Assembly (NCBI RefSeq): GCF_001905095.1
Contig: NZ_LWLS01000083.1
Coordinates: 124,001 to 188,000, forward strand
DNA: 64,000 nucleotides
Direction of reading: 5' to 3'
From: Micromonospora sp. CB01531
GTDB lineage: Bacteria; Actinomycetota; Actinomycetes; Mycobacteriales; Micromonosporaceae
The notes beneath the pieces were generated by a model. That model was not told the DNA's origin. It saw only the letters and a list, made by a program, of their open reading frames with translations, and ran no database searches. A program made the translations under genes and the position numbers. How positions within the stretch are numbered: the stretch's first letter is position 1; each line of letters opens with the position of its first letter. Below, piece after piece: positions 1 through 8,178 of the stretch.

Positions 1-303
1 CAACTGGTCGGCGCAGGGGCTTCGACGACGCCGGCTCGGCTGGCGGCCACAATTCGGCCGCCGCGGCGCTCCGGACCGAACGCAGGCCGGTGTGGCACCG
101 CGCAGCGACCTGGCGTCGTCGCCCGGTGTGGCGGGCCCCGCGACGCCTCGGCGGATTCCCCCGGTCAGGAGGGTCATCCTCATCCTTACGGTTGGTTGTC
201 CACAGGCCGAGTGGCCCACTGGGCCGGGAAACTTCGAGTTATCCACAGCCGTATCCCCAGGCTGGTGATCCTCGTTCACTGTCCGTCGCCGAGGTTGGTC
301 GGG
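1..303. other. Left-end region downstream of murJ, no gene assigned
   Basis: This stretch lies beyond the murJ stop and no gene is called in it. A minus-strand frame opens from ATG at 177 and runs off the edge; it is Arg/Pro-rich with unremarkable codon use. A second minus frame opens with GTG at 50 but shows no ribosome binding site. Either could be the start of the next minus-strand gene, and I cannot decide. The only clear signals are two DnaA boxes, listed separately. Confidence 0.3.
196..247 (+). promoter_or_regulatory. Two DnaA boxes
   Basis: TTGTCCACA at 196-204 matches the actinobacterial DnaA-box consensus, and TTATCCACA at 239-247 matches the E. coli consensus. Both are on the plus strand with starts 43 bp apart. 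They sit between murJ and whatever gene follows it on the minus strand. Such AT-containing 9-mers should be rare by chance in DNA this GC-rich. They may be DnaA regulatory or titration sites. No AT-rich unwinding element or dnaA/dnaN genes are present, so this is not oriC. Confidence 0.6.
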
Positions 304-2043
304 TCAGCGGCCGAGGCGGCGGCGGACCATCCCGACCACCTCGGTGATCTCACCGATCCGCAGCGCCATGGCCAGCCCGAGGTACGTCCCGCCGATCACT
401 ACGCCGCCGATCACCAACTGCACCGCGGCGGCGAGCCAGCTCAGGTTCGCCGGGTCGCCGGGCAGCAGCCGGACCACCAGCAGCCCGACCAGGGCGGCGC
501 CCAGCGCGGCGACGAGTACGCGGCCCAGCGTCCGCATGATCGCACCGAGCCCGATCCGGCCCACCCGGGGGCGCAGCAGCATCGCTGAGATCACCGCCGC
601 CGCCAGGTAGGAGATGGCGTTGCCGAGCATCATGCCGGCCGCCGCGAAGGTGGCCGAGAAGGCGAGGAAGAGGCCGATCTGGAGGAGCACCCGCAGCGCC
701 ACCACCGGGATGTTGATCATAGCGGGGGTCTTGGTGTCCGGCAGCGCGTAGAAAGCAAAGGTGAAGAGCTGGCTGATCGCGAACGGCACCAGGCCGACCG
801 CCGCCACCAGCAGCACGGTCGAGGTGGCCACCGCGTTCTCGCCGGTGAACGCGCCGTACCGGAAGATCACGACCGAGATGGGGCCGGCCAGCACCGCGTA
901 GCAGACCGCGACCGGGGCGAGGACCGCGCTGACCATCCGGGTGCCCCGGGACAGGTCGGCGGTGACGTCGCGGAGCCGGCCCTCGGCGGCGGCGGCGCTC
1001 ATCCGGGGCATCAGCGCGGTGATAATCGAGACGGCGATGATGCCGTGCGCCATCATCAGCAGCAGGAAGACGTTGTTGTAGATCAGCAGGCCGGCGTTTT
1101 CCTTGCCGGCGGCCCGGGTGAGCAGGTTGACCACCACGAAGAGGCCGAGCTGGTTGATCGCGACATAGCAGAACATCCACGCCCCGAGCCGGCCCAGCTC
1201 GCGCAGGCCCAGCTCGCGGAAGTCGAACCGCCACTTCCACCGGAAACCGACCTTGCGCAGCGCCGGCAGCAGGCCGGCGGCCTGCACCGCCACGCCGAGC
1301 AGGGTGCCGCCGCCGACCAGCAGGATCCGACCAGGGGTCATCTGTCCCGGCTGCAGCGCCTTGGCGCCGTAGACGCCGATGTACAGGCCGAAGACGCCGA
1401 TCACCACGAGGTTGTTCAGGATCGGCGCCCACATGGGTGCGGCGAAGTGCCCCCGGGTGTTCAGCACCGCGGCGATCAGCGCGCTCACGCCGGTGAAGAA
1501 CAGCATTGGCAGCATCAGGTAGGACAGGTCGTTGACCAGTCCCTTGTACGTGTTGTCCTTGCCGGCGGCGTAGATCGCGGTGAGCACCGGCGCGGAAATC
1601 ACCGCCAGCAGCGCGGCGGCGGCCAACGTGAGCACCGCCAGGGTCAGCAGCCGCTGCGCGTACGCCTCGCCCCGGTCCGGATCGATCTTGCGGCGCCGGA
1701 CCAGCACCGGGATCAGCACGCTGGTGAGCACGCCGCCGAGCAGGAACTCGTACACCTGGTTCGGCAGGAACTGGGCGGTGGTGTAGACGTTGCCGACCGC
1801 GTTGCCGAGGGCGGCGCCGATCATCAGGTTGCGGACGAAGCCCGTACCCCGGCTGACCAGGCTGCCGATCGCCATCACCGCGCTGTTCGCCGCGGCGCTG
1901 GTCTCCGCGACCACCTCCTGCGGGGGCGCGGTGGCCGCCACGCCCGGCTGGTTCAGCGGCTCCGCGGAGATGAAGGTGGCCCCGTCGTTCGGCGGCTGGC
2001 CGCCACCGTGCGCGTTCGCGCTGCGGTACAGCCCGCCGCTCAT
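304..2043 (-). CDS. murJ: Lipid II flippase MurJ (MviN family)
   Basis: Polytopic membrane protein of 579 residues in the MOP exporter superfamily, the proposed flippase that moves lipid II across the cytoplasmic membrane for peptidoglycan synthesis. After a polar, Gly/Ala-rich N-terminus of about 50 residues there are roughly 14 hydrophobic segments. A conserved early stretch, including GTGFVRNLMIGAALG, is typical of MviN/MurJ. I chose ATG at 2043 because GGAGG lies just upstream of it; the 13 extra codons of the longer frame lack such a site. The gene is divergent from the CCA-adding enzyme. A kinase-like gene often follows murJ in actinobacteria but is not resolved here. Confidence 0.93.
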   Translation of the reverse strand: MSGGLYRSANAHGGGQPPNDGATFISAEPLNQPGVAATAPPQEVVAETSAAANSAVMAIGSLVSRGTGFVRNLMIGAALGNAVGNVYTTAQFLPNQVYEFLLGGVLTSVLIPVLVRRRKIDPDRGEAYAQRLLTLAVLTLAAAALLAVISAPVLTAIYAAGKDNTYKGLVNDLSYLMLPMLFFTGVSALIAAVLNTRGHFAAPMWAPILNNLVVIGVFGLYIGVYGAKALQPGQMTPGRILLVGGGTLLGVAVQAAGLLPALRKVGFRWKWRFDFRELGLRELGRLGAWMFCYVAINQLGLFVVVNLLTRAAGKENAGLLIYNNVFLLLMMAHGIIAVSIITALMPRMSAAAAEGRLRDVTADLSRGTRMVSAVLAPVAVCYAVLAGPISVVIFRYGAFTGENAVATSTVLLVAAVGLVPFAISQLFTFAFYALPDTKTPAMINIPVVALRVLLQIGLFLAFSATFAAAGMMLGNAISYLAAAVISAMLLRPRVGRIGLGAIMRTLGRVLVAALGAALVGLLVVRLLPGDPANLSWLAAAVQLVIGGVVIGGTYLGLAMALRIGEITEVVGMVRRRLGR

Positions 2044-2175
2044 CTCCAGCCTCCAAGGGGTACTACGTCGGAGCCGGACCACCGGGCCCGCACGCCCATG
2101 ACCTTAGTCAACCTCGACCGCTTACCCACGCCCGGCGCAGTACCCTCCGGTCCGGCCCGATAGGCTGGCGATCCC

Positions 2176-3636
2176 ATGTCCGAAGCCTCCGCCTCCCACG
2201 CCGCCGACCGCCGCGAGCTGACCGCCGCGCAGCGTAACGCCGTCGCCGAACTGCTCCGCGTCTCGCCGGTCGCCGACGAACTCGGCCGGCGGTTCGCCAG
2301 GGCCGGTCACGAACTGCACCTGGTGGGCGGATCGGTGCGGGACGCGCTGCTCGGTCGCCTCGGCGAGGATCTCGACTTCTGCACCGACGCCCACCCGGAC
2401 CAGACGCTCGGCATTGTCCGGGGCTGGGCGGAGTCGATCTGGGAGACCGGGCGGGAGTTCGGCACCATCGGCTGCCAGCGCGCCGGGCTCCGTCTGGAGA
2501 TCACCACCTTCCGGGCGGAGGCGTACGACCAGGTCAGCCGCAACCCGATCGTGGAGTACGGCACCAGCCTGGTCGACGACCTCAAGCGCCGGGACTTCAC
2601 CATCAACGCGATGGCGGTCAGCGTCCCCGACCACCGGTTCACCGACCCGTACGGTGGGTTGGCCGACCTGGCCGCCAAGATCATTCGTACCCCGGGCACG
2701 CCCCGGGAGTCGTTCGGCGACGACCCGCTGCGGATGCTGCGCGCGGCCCGGTTCGCCGCCCAGCTCCGCTTCGCGGTCCACCCGGACGTTCGCGAGGCGA
2801 TGACCCGGATGGCCGCCGACCTGGACCGGATCACCGCCGAGCGGATCCGGGACGAGTTCACCAAGCTGCTCTGCGGCGCGGACCCGATCACCGGGCTGCG
2901 GCTGCTGGTCGACACCGGGCTGGCCGACCGGTTCATCCCCGAGCTCTCCAGCCTGAAGCTGGAGATCGACGAGCACGCCCAGCACAAGGACGTCTACGAG
3001 CACACCCTCACCGTGGTCAGCAACGCGATGGCGCTGGAGGCGGACGGCTGCGACTTCGTGCTTCGGATGGCCGCGCTGATGCACGACGCCGGCAAGCCGG
3101 CCACCAAGGCGGTCGGCCCGGACGGCCGGGTCAGCTTCCACCACCACGAGGTGGTCGGCGCCCGGCTGACCAAGGCCCGGATGAAGGCCCTGCGCTACCC
3201 CAAGGACGTCACCGCCCAGGTGGTCAAGCTGGTCGCACTGCACCTGCGGTTCTACGGGTACGGCCGGGGCGAGTGGACCGACTCGGCGGTGCGCCGGTAC
3301 GTCACCGACGCCGGCGACCTGCTGCCCCGGCTGCACAAGCTGACCCGCTCGGACGTCACCACCCGCAACCGGCGTAAGGCGGCCCAGCTCGCGGCCGACT
3401 ACGACGCGCTGGAGGAGCGGATCTCCCGGATCGCCGCCGAGGAGGACCTGGCCCGGGTCCGGCCCGACCTGGACGGCAACGCGATCATGGAACTGCTCGG
3501 CGTGCCGCCGGGGCCGCTGGTCGGCAAGGCGTGGCAGCACCTCAAGGAGCTGCGCCTGGAGCACGGCCCGCTGGACCGCGAGGAGGCCGAGGCGGAGCTG
3601 CTGCGGTGGGCCCGGGAGCAGGGCGTCGTCGACTGA
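2176..3636 (+). CDS. cca: CCA tRNA nucleotidyltransferase
   Basis: Cytoplasmic enzyme of 486 residues that adds or repairs the 3' CCA end of tRNAs from CTP and ATP. The class II nucleotidyltransferase signature is visible: GGSVRD at residues 51-56, the metal-binding DLD at 65-67, and RRDFTINAMA for the following motif. An HD domain (LMHDAGKPAT, about residue 300) fills the C-terminal half, as in the bacterial CCA-adding HD subgroup. The gene is divergent from murJ, as in many actinobacteria. It ends at a strong hairpin shared with the convergent flotillin gene. No ribosome binding site is obvious. Confidence 0.94.
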   Translation: MSEASASHAADRRELTAAQRNAVAELLRVSPVADELGRRFARAGHELHLVGGSVRDALLGRLGEDLDFCTDAHPDQTLGIVRGWAESIWETGREFGTIGCQRAGLRLEITTFRAEAYDQVSRNPIVEYGTSLVDDLKRRDFTINAMAVSVPDHRFTDPYGGLADLAAKIIRTPGTPRESFGDDPLRMLRAARFAAQLRFAVHPDVREAMTRMAADLDRITAERIRDEFTKLLCGADPITGLRLLVDTGLADRFIPELSSLKLEIDEHAQHKDVYEHTLTVVSNAMALEADGCDFVLRMAALMHDAGKPATKAVGPDGRVSFHHHEVVGARLTKARMKALRYPKDVTAQVVKLVALHLRFYGYGRGEWTDSAVRRYVTDAGDLLPRLHKLTRSDVTTRNRRKAAQLAADYDALEERISRIAAEEDLARVRPDLDGNAIMELLGVPPGPLVGKAWQHLKELRLEHGPLDREEAEAELLRWAREQGVVD

Positions 3637-3644
3637 TGATCATG

Positions 3645-3691
3645 ACGGCGCCCGCCGGAGTCCCCTGAGCAGGGGGTCCGGCGGGCGCCGT
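3645..3691. terminator. Bidirectional hairpin terminator between cca and flotillin
   Basis: A perfect 15-bp stem (arms 3645-3659 and 3677-3691) encloses a smaller CCCCT/AGGGG stem. It lies between two convergent genes. There is no long T tract, which is usual for actinobacterial terminators. Confidence 0.8.
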
Positions 3692-3741
3692 CGTTGCTCC
3701 GGTGCGACGGCCGGGCCCGCCGCCGGCCCGGCCGCCACCGG

Positions 3742-5247
3742 TCAGTGCTCGACCGCGCTGCTGTCCACCGCGGTCCGGCCGTTGGTCGGCGTACCGCCCA
3801 GCTTGGCGAGCAGCCCGGCGAGGTCGATGCCGGTGAGGTCGCTGCCGAGCTGGAGGCCCTGAGCCACGTTGCCGGCCACCGACTTGGTCAGCGAGGAGGC
3901 GCCGTCGGTGGAGATCACCGTCATCTTGTCGATCGCGCTGATCGGCGCGCTGGCCGCCTCGACCACCTGCGGCAGCACCTTGACCAGCAGGTCGAGCACG
4001 GCGGCCTCGCCGTACGCGGCGAACGCCTCGGCCTTGCGACCCATCGCCTCCGCCTCCGCCTGCCCCTTCGCCAGGATGGCCGCGGCCTCGGCCTGACCCT
4101 CGCGCTCGATCGCCTCGGCGATCGCGGTACGCCGCCGCTGCTCGGCCTCGCCCTCCTTGGCGCCCTCGATCGCGTTCGCCTCGGCCAGCGCGGCCCGGCG
4201 GGCCCGCTCGCCCTCACCGGTGAGCCGGGCCTGCTCGGCGGCGGCCTGTGCGGCGGCGATGGTGGCCTGCCGTTCGGCGTCCGCCCGCAGCACCGCCGCG
4301 TTGCGGGCCGCCTCGGCCTCCTGCTCGACCTTGTAACGGGCCGCGTCGGCCGGCTTGCGTACCTCGGTGTCGAGCTGGCGCTGCTTCAGCTCGGCGTTCC
4401 GCTCGGCGACCTTCTGCTGCTCGGAGAGGATCGCCTGGTCCCGCTCGGCCTGGGCGAGCGGCCCGGCCGCCGCCGACTTCGCCTTGGCGGCATCGATCTC
4501 GGCCTGGATGGCGGCCTGCTTGAGCGACAGGTTCCGGTTCGCCTCGGCGATCGCCTCCTCGGCGAGCAGCCGCTCCTGCTCGGCCTGCTGCCGAGCCCGG
4601 GCCTCGGCGATGGCGGCGTCCTTGAGCACCCGGGCCGCCTCCGGCCGACCCAGGTCCTGCAGGTACGACCCCTCGGCCAGGATGTCCTGGAGCTGGAAGG
4701 TGTCCAGCACCAGGCCCTGGTTGGTCATCGAGTGCTCCGCCTCCTCGGCCACCGCGCTGGCGAACGCCGCCCGATCCCGGATGACCTCCTCGACGGTGAG
4801 CCGGCCGACGATCGAGCGCAGCGCACCGGCCAGCACCTCGCGGGTGAAGTTGTCGATCTCGTCCTGCTGGTGCAGGAACCGCTGGGCGGCGGCCCGGATC
4901 GCGTCCTCGGTGCCGCCGACCTTGACGATGGCGACGCCGTGCAGGTCGGCGCGGATGCCCTGCTTGCTCACCGCGCCCCGGATGCCGACGTCGATCCGGC
5001 GGCTGGACAGGTCGAGGGACTGGAGCTTCTGCACCACGGGCAGGACGAAGACCGACGCGCCGAGCACGACCTTCTGCCCGGACATGTCGGTGGAGCGTCC
5101 GCCGTCGGCGGTCTGGGTGGTCCGACCCTTGCGGCCGGTGACGATGAACGCCTCGTTCGGTCCGGCCACTTTGATCCGGGAGAGCACGAAGAGGATGAGG
5201 ACGACGGCGAGGAGGACCGCGCCGCCGATGGCGACGAGCAGGAGCAT
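3742..5247 (-). CDS. Flotillin-like SPFH-domain membrane protein
   Basis: Protein of 501 residues with one N-terminal membrane segment (about residues 3-22), an SPFH/band-7 domain, then a long Ala/Glu/Arg-rich coiled coil (about residues 190-420) and a short C-terminal region. This is flotillin architecture: scaffold proteins that oligomerise on membrane microdomains. The gene directly upstream on the same strand, 28 bp away, encodes a small NfeD-like membrane protein, the usual flotillin partner, so the two are probably co-transcribed and form one complex. It should be anchored to the inner face of the cytoplasmic membrane. Confidence 0.88.
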   Translation of the reverse strand: MLLLVAIGGAVLLAVVLILFVLSRIKVAGPNEAFIVTGRKGRTTQTADGGRSTDMSGQKVVLGASVFVLPVVQKLQSLDLSSRRIDVGIRGAVSKQGIRADLHGVAIVKVGGTEDAIRAAAQRFLHQQDEIDNFTREVLAGALRSIVGRLTVEEVIRDRAAFASAVAEEAEHSMTNQGLVLDTFQLQDILAEGSYLQDLGRPEAARVLKDAAIAEARARQQAEQERLLAEEAIAEANRNLSLKQAAIQAEIDAAKAKSAAAGPLAQAERDQAILSEQQKVAERNAELKQRQLDTEVRKPADAARYKVEQEAEAARNAAVLRADAERQATIAAAQAAAEQARLTGEGERARRAALAEANAIEGAKEGEAEQRRRTAIAEAIEREGQAEAAAILAKGQAEAEAMGRKAEAFAAYGEAAVLDLLVKVLPQVVEAASAPISAIDKMTVISTDGASSLTKSVAGNVAQGLQLGSDLTGIDLAGLLAKLGGTPTNGRTAVDSSAVEH

Positions 5248-5275
5248 GGGACTTCCCGTCTCTGCGATGGGGGGA

Positions 5276-5815
5276 TCAGTAGGTCTCGACGTGCACGCTG
5301 GTCTCGGTCAGCGCCGCGACCACGAAGATCCGGGCGCCGACCGGGATCGGCTGGTCGGCGCGGGCGTTGAGCTTGACCGGTTGGCCGGCGAGGCGTACCC
5401 GGACCTCGCCGTAGCCGCCGGCGGGGACCGGGGTCACCACCAGGCCGATCGCGCCGACCAGGTGGTCCCGGGTTGGCGTGGGATCCGTGCGCATGTTGCG
5501 GGCCGCTCGGCTGAGCCGGGCCGCCAGCCACCCGGTGGGCACCGCGGCGAACACGCCGCCGGCCACCGCCGCCGCGATCATCCCGGGGGTACGCCCGCCG
5601 AGCAGTTCGTTGACGATGGCGGCGCCGAAGCCGAAGGCGCCGGTGAACCCGGCGACCGCCTCCAGCGACACCGGGCCGTCGACGTCCGGATGGCCGAAGG
5701 TGAACAGCTCGGTACCGAGCAGGGCGAGCGCCAACACGCCGACCCCGACCCCACCGATGATCAGAAAGATGAGCGTCCCCGTGGCCACGACCTGCACGGT
5801 ATCGATGTCGCGCAA
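5276..5815 (-). CDS. NfeD-like membrane protein
   Basis: Protein of 179 residues with a hydrophobic N-terminal helix, two more membrane segments around residues 52-100, then a C-terminal soluble domain of about 65 residues (LVGAIGLVVTPVPAGGYGEV onward) that looks like the NfeD OB fold. NfeD-type proteins are encoded next to SPFH proteins and partner with them, matching the flotillin gene 28 bp downstream. The start is uncertain: TTG at 5815 and GTG at 5797 are both possible and neither has a strong ribosome binding site. Confidence 0.72.
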   Translation of the reverse strand: MRDIDTVQVVATGTLIFLIIGGVGVGVLALALLGTELFTFGHPDVDGPVSLEAVAGFTGAFGFGAAIVNELLGGRTPGMIAAAVAGGVFAAVPTGWLAARLSRAARNMRTDPTPTRDHLVGAIGLVVTPVPAGGYGEVRVRLAGQPVKLNARADQPIPVGARIFVVAALTETSVHVETY

Positions 5816-5836
5816 GGTCGACGGCTGTCCGAACGC

Positions 5837-6937
5837 TCAGCGCGGAGCAACGGTCAGCTCAAGATCGACCAGCTGTTTCGGCAGTGGCTGACGGACCAGC
5901 TCCCGGCCGGTGGGGTCGGCGAGCACGAAATCCCGCGACCCGTTCGGCCGCCGGTAGAGCAGTCGGTCGGCGGAGACCCAGGCCACGTCGGCGGCCGGCA
6001 GCGGGTTCACCACCTTCCCGGTGCCCGTCTCCACCAGCAGCGGTTCCTGCTGCCCCTGCACCACGACGAACTTCCCGTCCGGCGACCAGGCCCATGGGCC
6101 GGCCGGATCGCCGGGGATCGGCACGAGGCGGAGCTGCCGGCCGTCGTCGGGGGAGAAGAACCGCACCCCCGCGCGGGGGTCCCGGACTGCCTCGTTGTGA
6201 CCCGTCCCGCCCGTTTGCGGGAGTAGGACCTCTCGACCGTCGCGCGACCAGGTGAAGTTGCATATGTCGGTGCAGAACCAGCGTCCCTGATCCACCAGGA
6301 AGGTCCGCTTCGTGCCGTCCGTCTTCAGCACGATGAAACCGAAGTGGTCCAGCTGCCGGGTGGTGAACAGCAGCCGCCGTCCGTCCGGCGACCACTGCAG
6401 GCCGGCAAGGGCCCGGCCCACCTCGTACCAGCGGGTCTTTCCGCTCGACAGGTCGATCAGGCCGACGTCGCGGGGGCGGGCCTCGTCGGTGACCGCGACG
6501 AGTGAGCCGGTGGGCGCCGGGTAGATGCCGTCGTAGCGGTCGGTGGTGAGGTAGCGGCCCCGTTTCCGGTCGAGCAGGAAGCCGTTGCCGGATCCACCGG
6601 CGGCCTGCGCCCGGGTGACCACCCAGTCGCCGGGCAGCACCAGCGGCTTCGCGGTCCAGTTCGCCCCCGGCGCGGCCAGCATGGTCGGCGAGGGGGTGGC
6701 CGTCGGGGTCGGGGTCGGTGTCGCCGGGGGTGCGGCTGGGCCGGGTCGGAGCAGCACGAAGGGCAGTGTCACGGCCACGACCGCCAGCAGGGCGGCACCG
6801 GCTGCGGTGACCCGCCGGCGGCGACGCAGCCGGCGACCCCGGCCGAGCGCGCCGGCGGCCAGGTCGGGCGCTGGCCGGACCCCGTCGGCGAGGTCGTGCA
6901 CGGCCGCCCGCAGGGTCGCGTCGAGGGCCCGGCTCAT
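5837..6937 (-). CDS. Membrane-anchored TolB/WD40-like beta-propeller protein
   Basis: Protein of 366 residues. An Arg-rich cytosolic N-terminus of about 42 residues precedes one membrane helix, a Pro/Thr linker and an extracytoplasmic domain. Repeated W/SPDG motifs (LQWSPDGRRLLFTT, FTWSRDGREVLL, AWSPDGKFVVV) indicate TolB-like propeller blades. Its ATG overlaps the stop of the upstream sigma-factor gene (ATGA at 6934-6937), so the two are translationally coupled. The layout resembles an anti-sigma factor with an external sensor, but no zinc-binding anti-sigma motif is visible; that role is inference. A much longer frame upstream is an artefact overlapping the sigma gene. Confidence 0.72.
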   Translation of the reverse strand: MSRALDATLRAAVHDLADGVRPAPDLAAGALGRGRRLRRRRRVTAAGAALLAVVAVTLPFVLLRPGPAAPPATPTPTPTATPSPTMLAAPGANWTAKPLVLPGDWVVTRAQAAGGSGNGFLLDRKRGRYLTTDRYDGIYPAPTGSLVAVTDEARPRDVGLIDLSSGKTRWYEVGRALAGLQWSPDGRRLLFTTRQLDHFGFIVLKTDGTKRTFLVDQGRWFCTDICNFTWSRDGREVLLPQTGGTGHNEAVRDPRAGVRFFSPDDGRQLRLVPIPGDPAGPWAWSPDGKFVVVQGQQEPLLVETGTGKVVNPLPAADVAWVSADRLLYRRPNGSRDFVLADPTGRELVRQPLPKQLVDLELTVAPR

Positions 6938-7455
6938 CGCGTCACCTCCGCGCGGCTCGTCAGCTCGTCCAGCCCCGGCACCAACTTGCGCAGCCGGGCC
7001 AGCGCCTTGGCGGACTGGCTGGCCACCGTGCCGGCCCGGCAGCCGAGGAGCGCCGCGGTCTGCTCGACGCTGAGGTCCTCCAGATAGCGCAGGGTCAGCA
7101 CGGCCCGCTGCCGGGGCGGCAGCGACCGAAGCGCCGCCCGCAGCAGCAGCCGCAGGTCGCTGTCGTCGCCGCTGTCCCCCACCGCGGCCCGCTCCGGCAG
7201 CTCCGCGACCGGGACCTCCAGGCGCCGTGACCGGCGCCGCCAGCCGGAGATCTGGTCGTGGTAGAGGATCCGTTTCACGTACGGCTCGGCGTCGCCCCGG
7301 ATCCGCGGCCAGCGTGCGTACGCCTTGGCCAGCGCGTTCTGCAGCAGGTCCTCTGCCGCGTGCTGGTTCCCGGCGAGCGCGTACGCGACGCGCAGCAGGG
7401 CGGGCCCCCGTTCGTTGACGAACGCGGTGAACTCCCCGTCGGTCACCTCTGCCAC
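6934..7455 (-). CDS. SigE-family ECF-like RNA polymerase sigma factor
   Basis: Protein of 173 residues with sigma region 2 (about residues 8-75, LLRVAYALAGNQHAAEDLLQ) and region 4 (about 105-160). In region 4, LPPRQRAVLTLRYLEDLSVE precedes the helix-turn-helix. Length and sequence style match the actinobacterial SigE family of about 170 residues. GTG at 7455 follows a good GGAGG. It is coupled by a 4-bp overlap to the TolB-like membrane protein gene, suggesting paired regulation. Confidence 0.88.
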   Translation of the reverse strand: MAEVTDGEFTAFVNERGPALLRVAYALAGNQHAAEDLLQNALAKAYARWPRIRGDAEPYVKRILYHDQISGWRRRSRRLEVPVAELPERAAVGDSGDDSDLRLLLRAALRSLPPRQRAVLTLRYLEDLSVEQTAALLGCRAGTVASQSAKALARLRKLVPGLDELTSRAEVTR

Positions 7456-7615
7456 CGCCCACCTCCGTATGGAAGACGCGCGTCGACCGCGGAATTTTGC
7501 CCCATCGATCGGAGAAACGGTGAAACGTCACGTCGGCGCTGCGCTGCTCGGTGTCGCGCTGCTCGGACAGTGAGCCTGGTGGTGGCGGCCGGGCTCCGGG
7601 CGGGACAATCGGGTC

Positions 7616-8095
7616 ATGCATTGGACCGTGCTCGACTCGCCGATCGGGGAGTTCTCCGTCGCCACCGACGGCGCGGCTGTCCGCGGGGCGCACTTCGGCC
7701 GGGTGGAGTCGGCGACCGACCGGCCCGGCGACGAGGTGGCCGCCCGCGCGCTGGCCGAGCTGCGGGCGTACTTCGCCGGTGAGCTGACCGATTTCACCGT
7801 GCCGGTCGTGGCGCCCCGGGGGTCGGAGTTCGAGCGCGCGGTGTGGCGGGAGATGACCCTCATCCCGTACGGGGAGACGCGGACCTACGGCGAGGTGGCG
7901 AAGGCGGTCGGGGACCCGGGCGGGGCCCGGGCGGTCGGGGTGGCCTGCAACCGGAACCCGGTGCCGGTGATCGTGCCCTGCCACCGGATCGTCGGTGCCG
8001 GCGGCAAGCTGGTCGGCTTCGGCGGTGGGCTGCCGCGCAAGGTGACGCTGCTGGAGTTGGAAGCGGGCGTGGCCCTGCAACGCGCCTGGTCCTGA
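7616..8095 (+). CDS. ogt: Methylated-DNA--protein-cysteine methyltransferase
   Basis: Suicide DNA-repair enzyme of 159 residues that moves the methyl group from O6-methylguanine to its own cysteine. The active-site motif PCHRIV is present near residue 121, followed by the usual GGGLPRKVTLLELE ending. A DNA-binding helix-turn-helix region (GETRTYGEVAKAVG) precedes it. The length fits single-domain Ogt. It is divergent from the sigma-factor gene and ends at a hairpin facing ino1. Confidence 0.93.
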   Translation: MHWTVLDSPIGEFSVATDGAAVRGAHFGRVESATDRPGDEVAARALAELRAYFAGELTDFTVPVVAPRGSEFERAVWREMTLIPYGETRTYGEVAKAVGDPGGARAVGVACNRNPVPVIVPCHRIVGAGGKLVGFGGGLPRKVTLLELEAGVALQRAWS

Positions 8096-8127
8096 CGTAC
8101 CCCGGGCAGACCGGCCGGGACGCGCGA

Positions 8128-8156
8128 AGGGCCGGGTCCGCAGCGGACCCGGCCCT
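8128..8156. terminator. Hairpin terminator between ogt and ino1
   Basis: A perfect 13-bp GC-rich stem (8128-8140 with 8144-8156) has a 3-nt loop and lies between convergent genes. Confidence 0.75.
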
Positions 8157-8178
8157 CGACGGTGCGGCGGTCAGCGCG

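Noticed and set aside
1..303. oriC at the left edge because of DnaA boxes
   Set aside because: Only two boxes, no AT-rich element, and dnaA/dnaN are not adjacent.
2122..3564. Minus-strand frame of 480 codons opposite the CCA-adding enzyme
   Set aside because: No family features, and the opposite strand holds a fully recognisable enzyme.
6938..8080. Upstream extension of the TolB-like protein frame
   Set aside because: It runs through the sigma factor and ogt. The ATG at 6937 overlapping the sigma stop is the sensible start.
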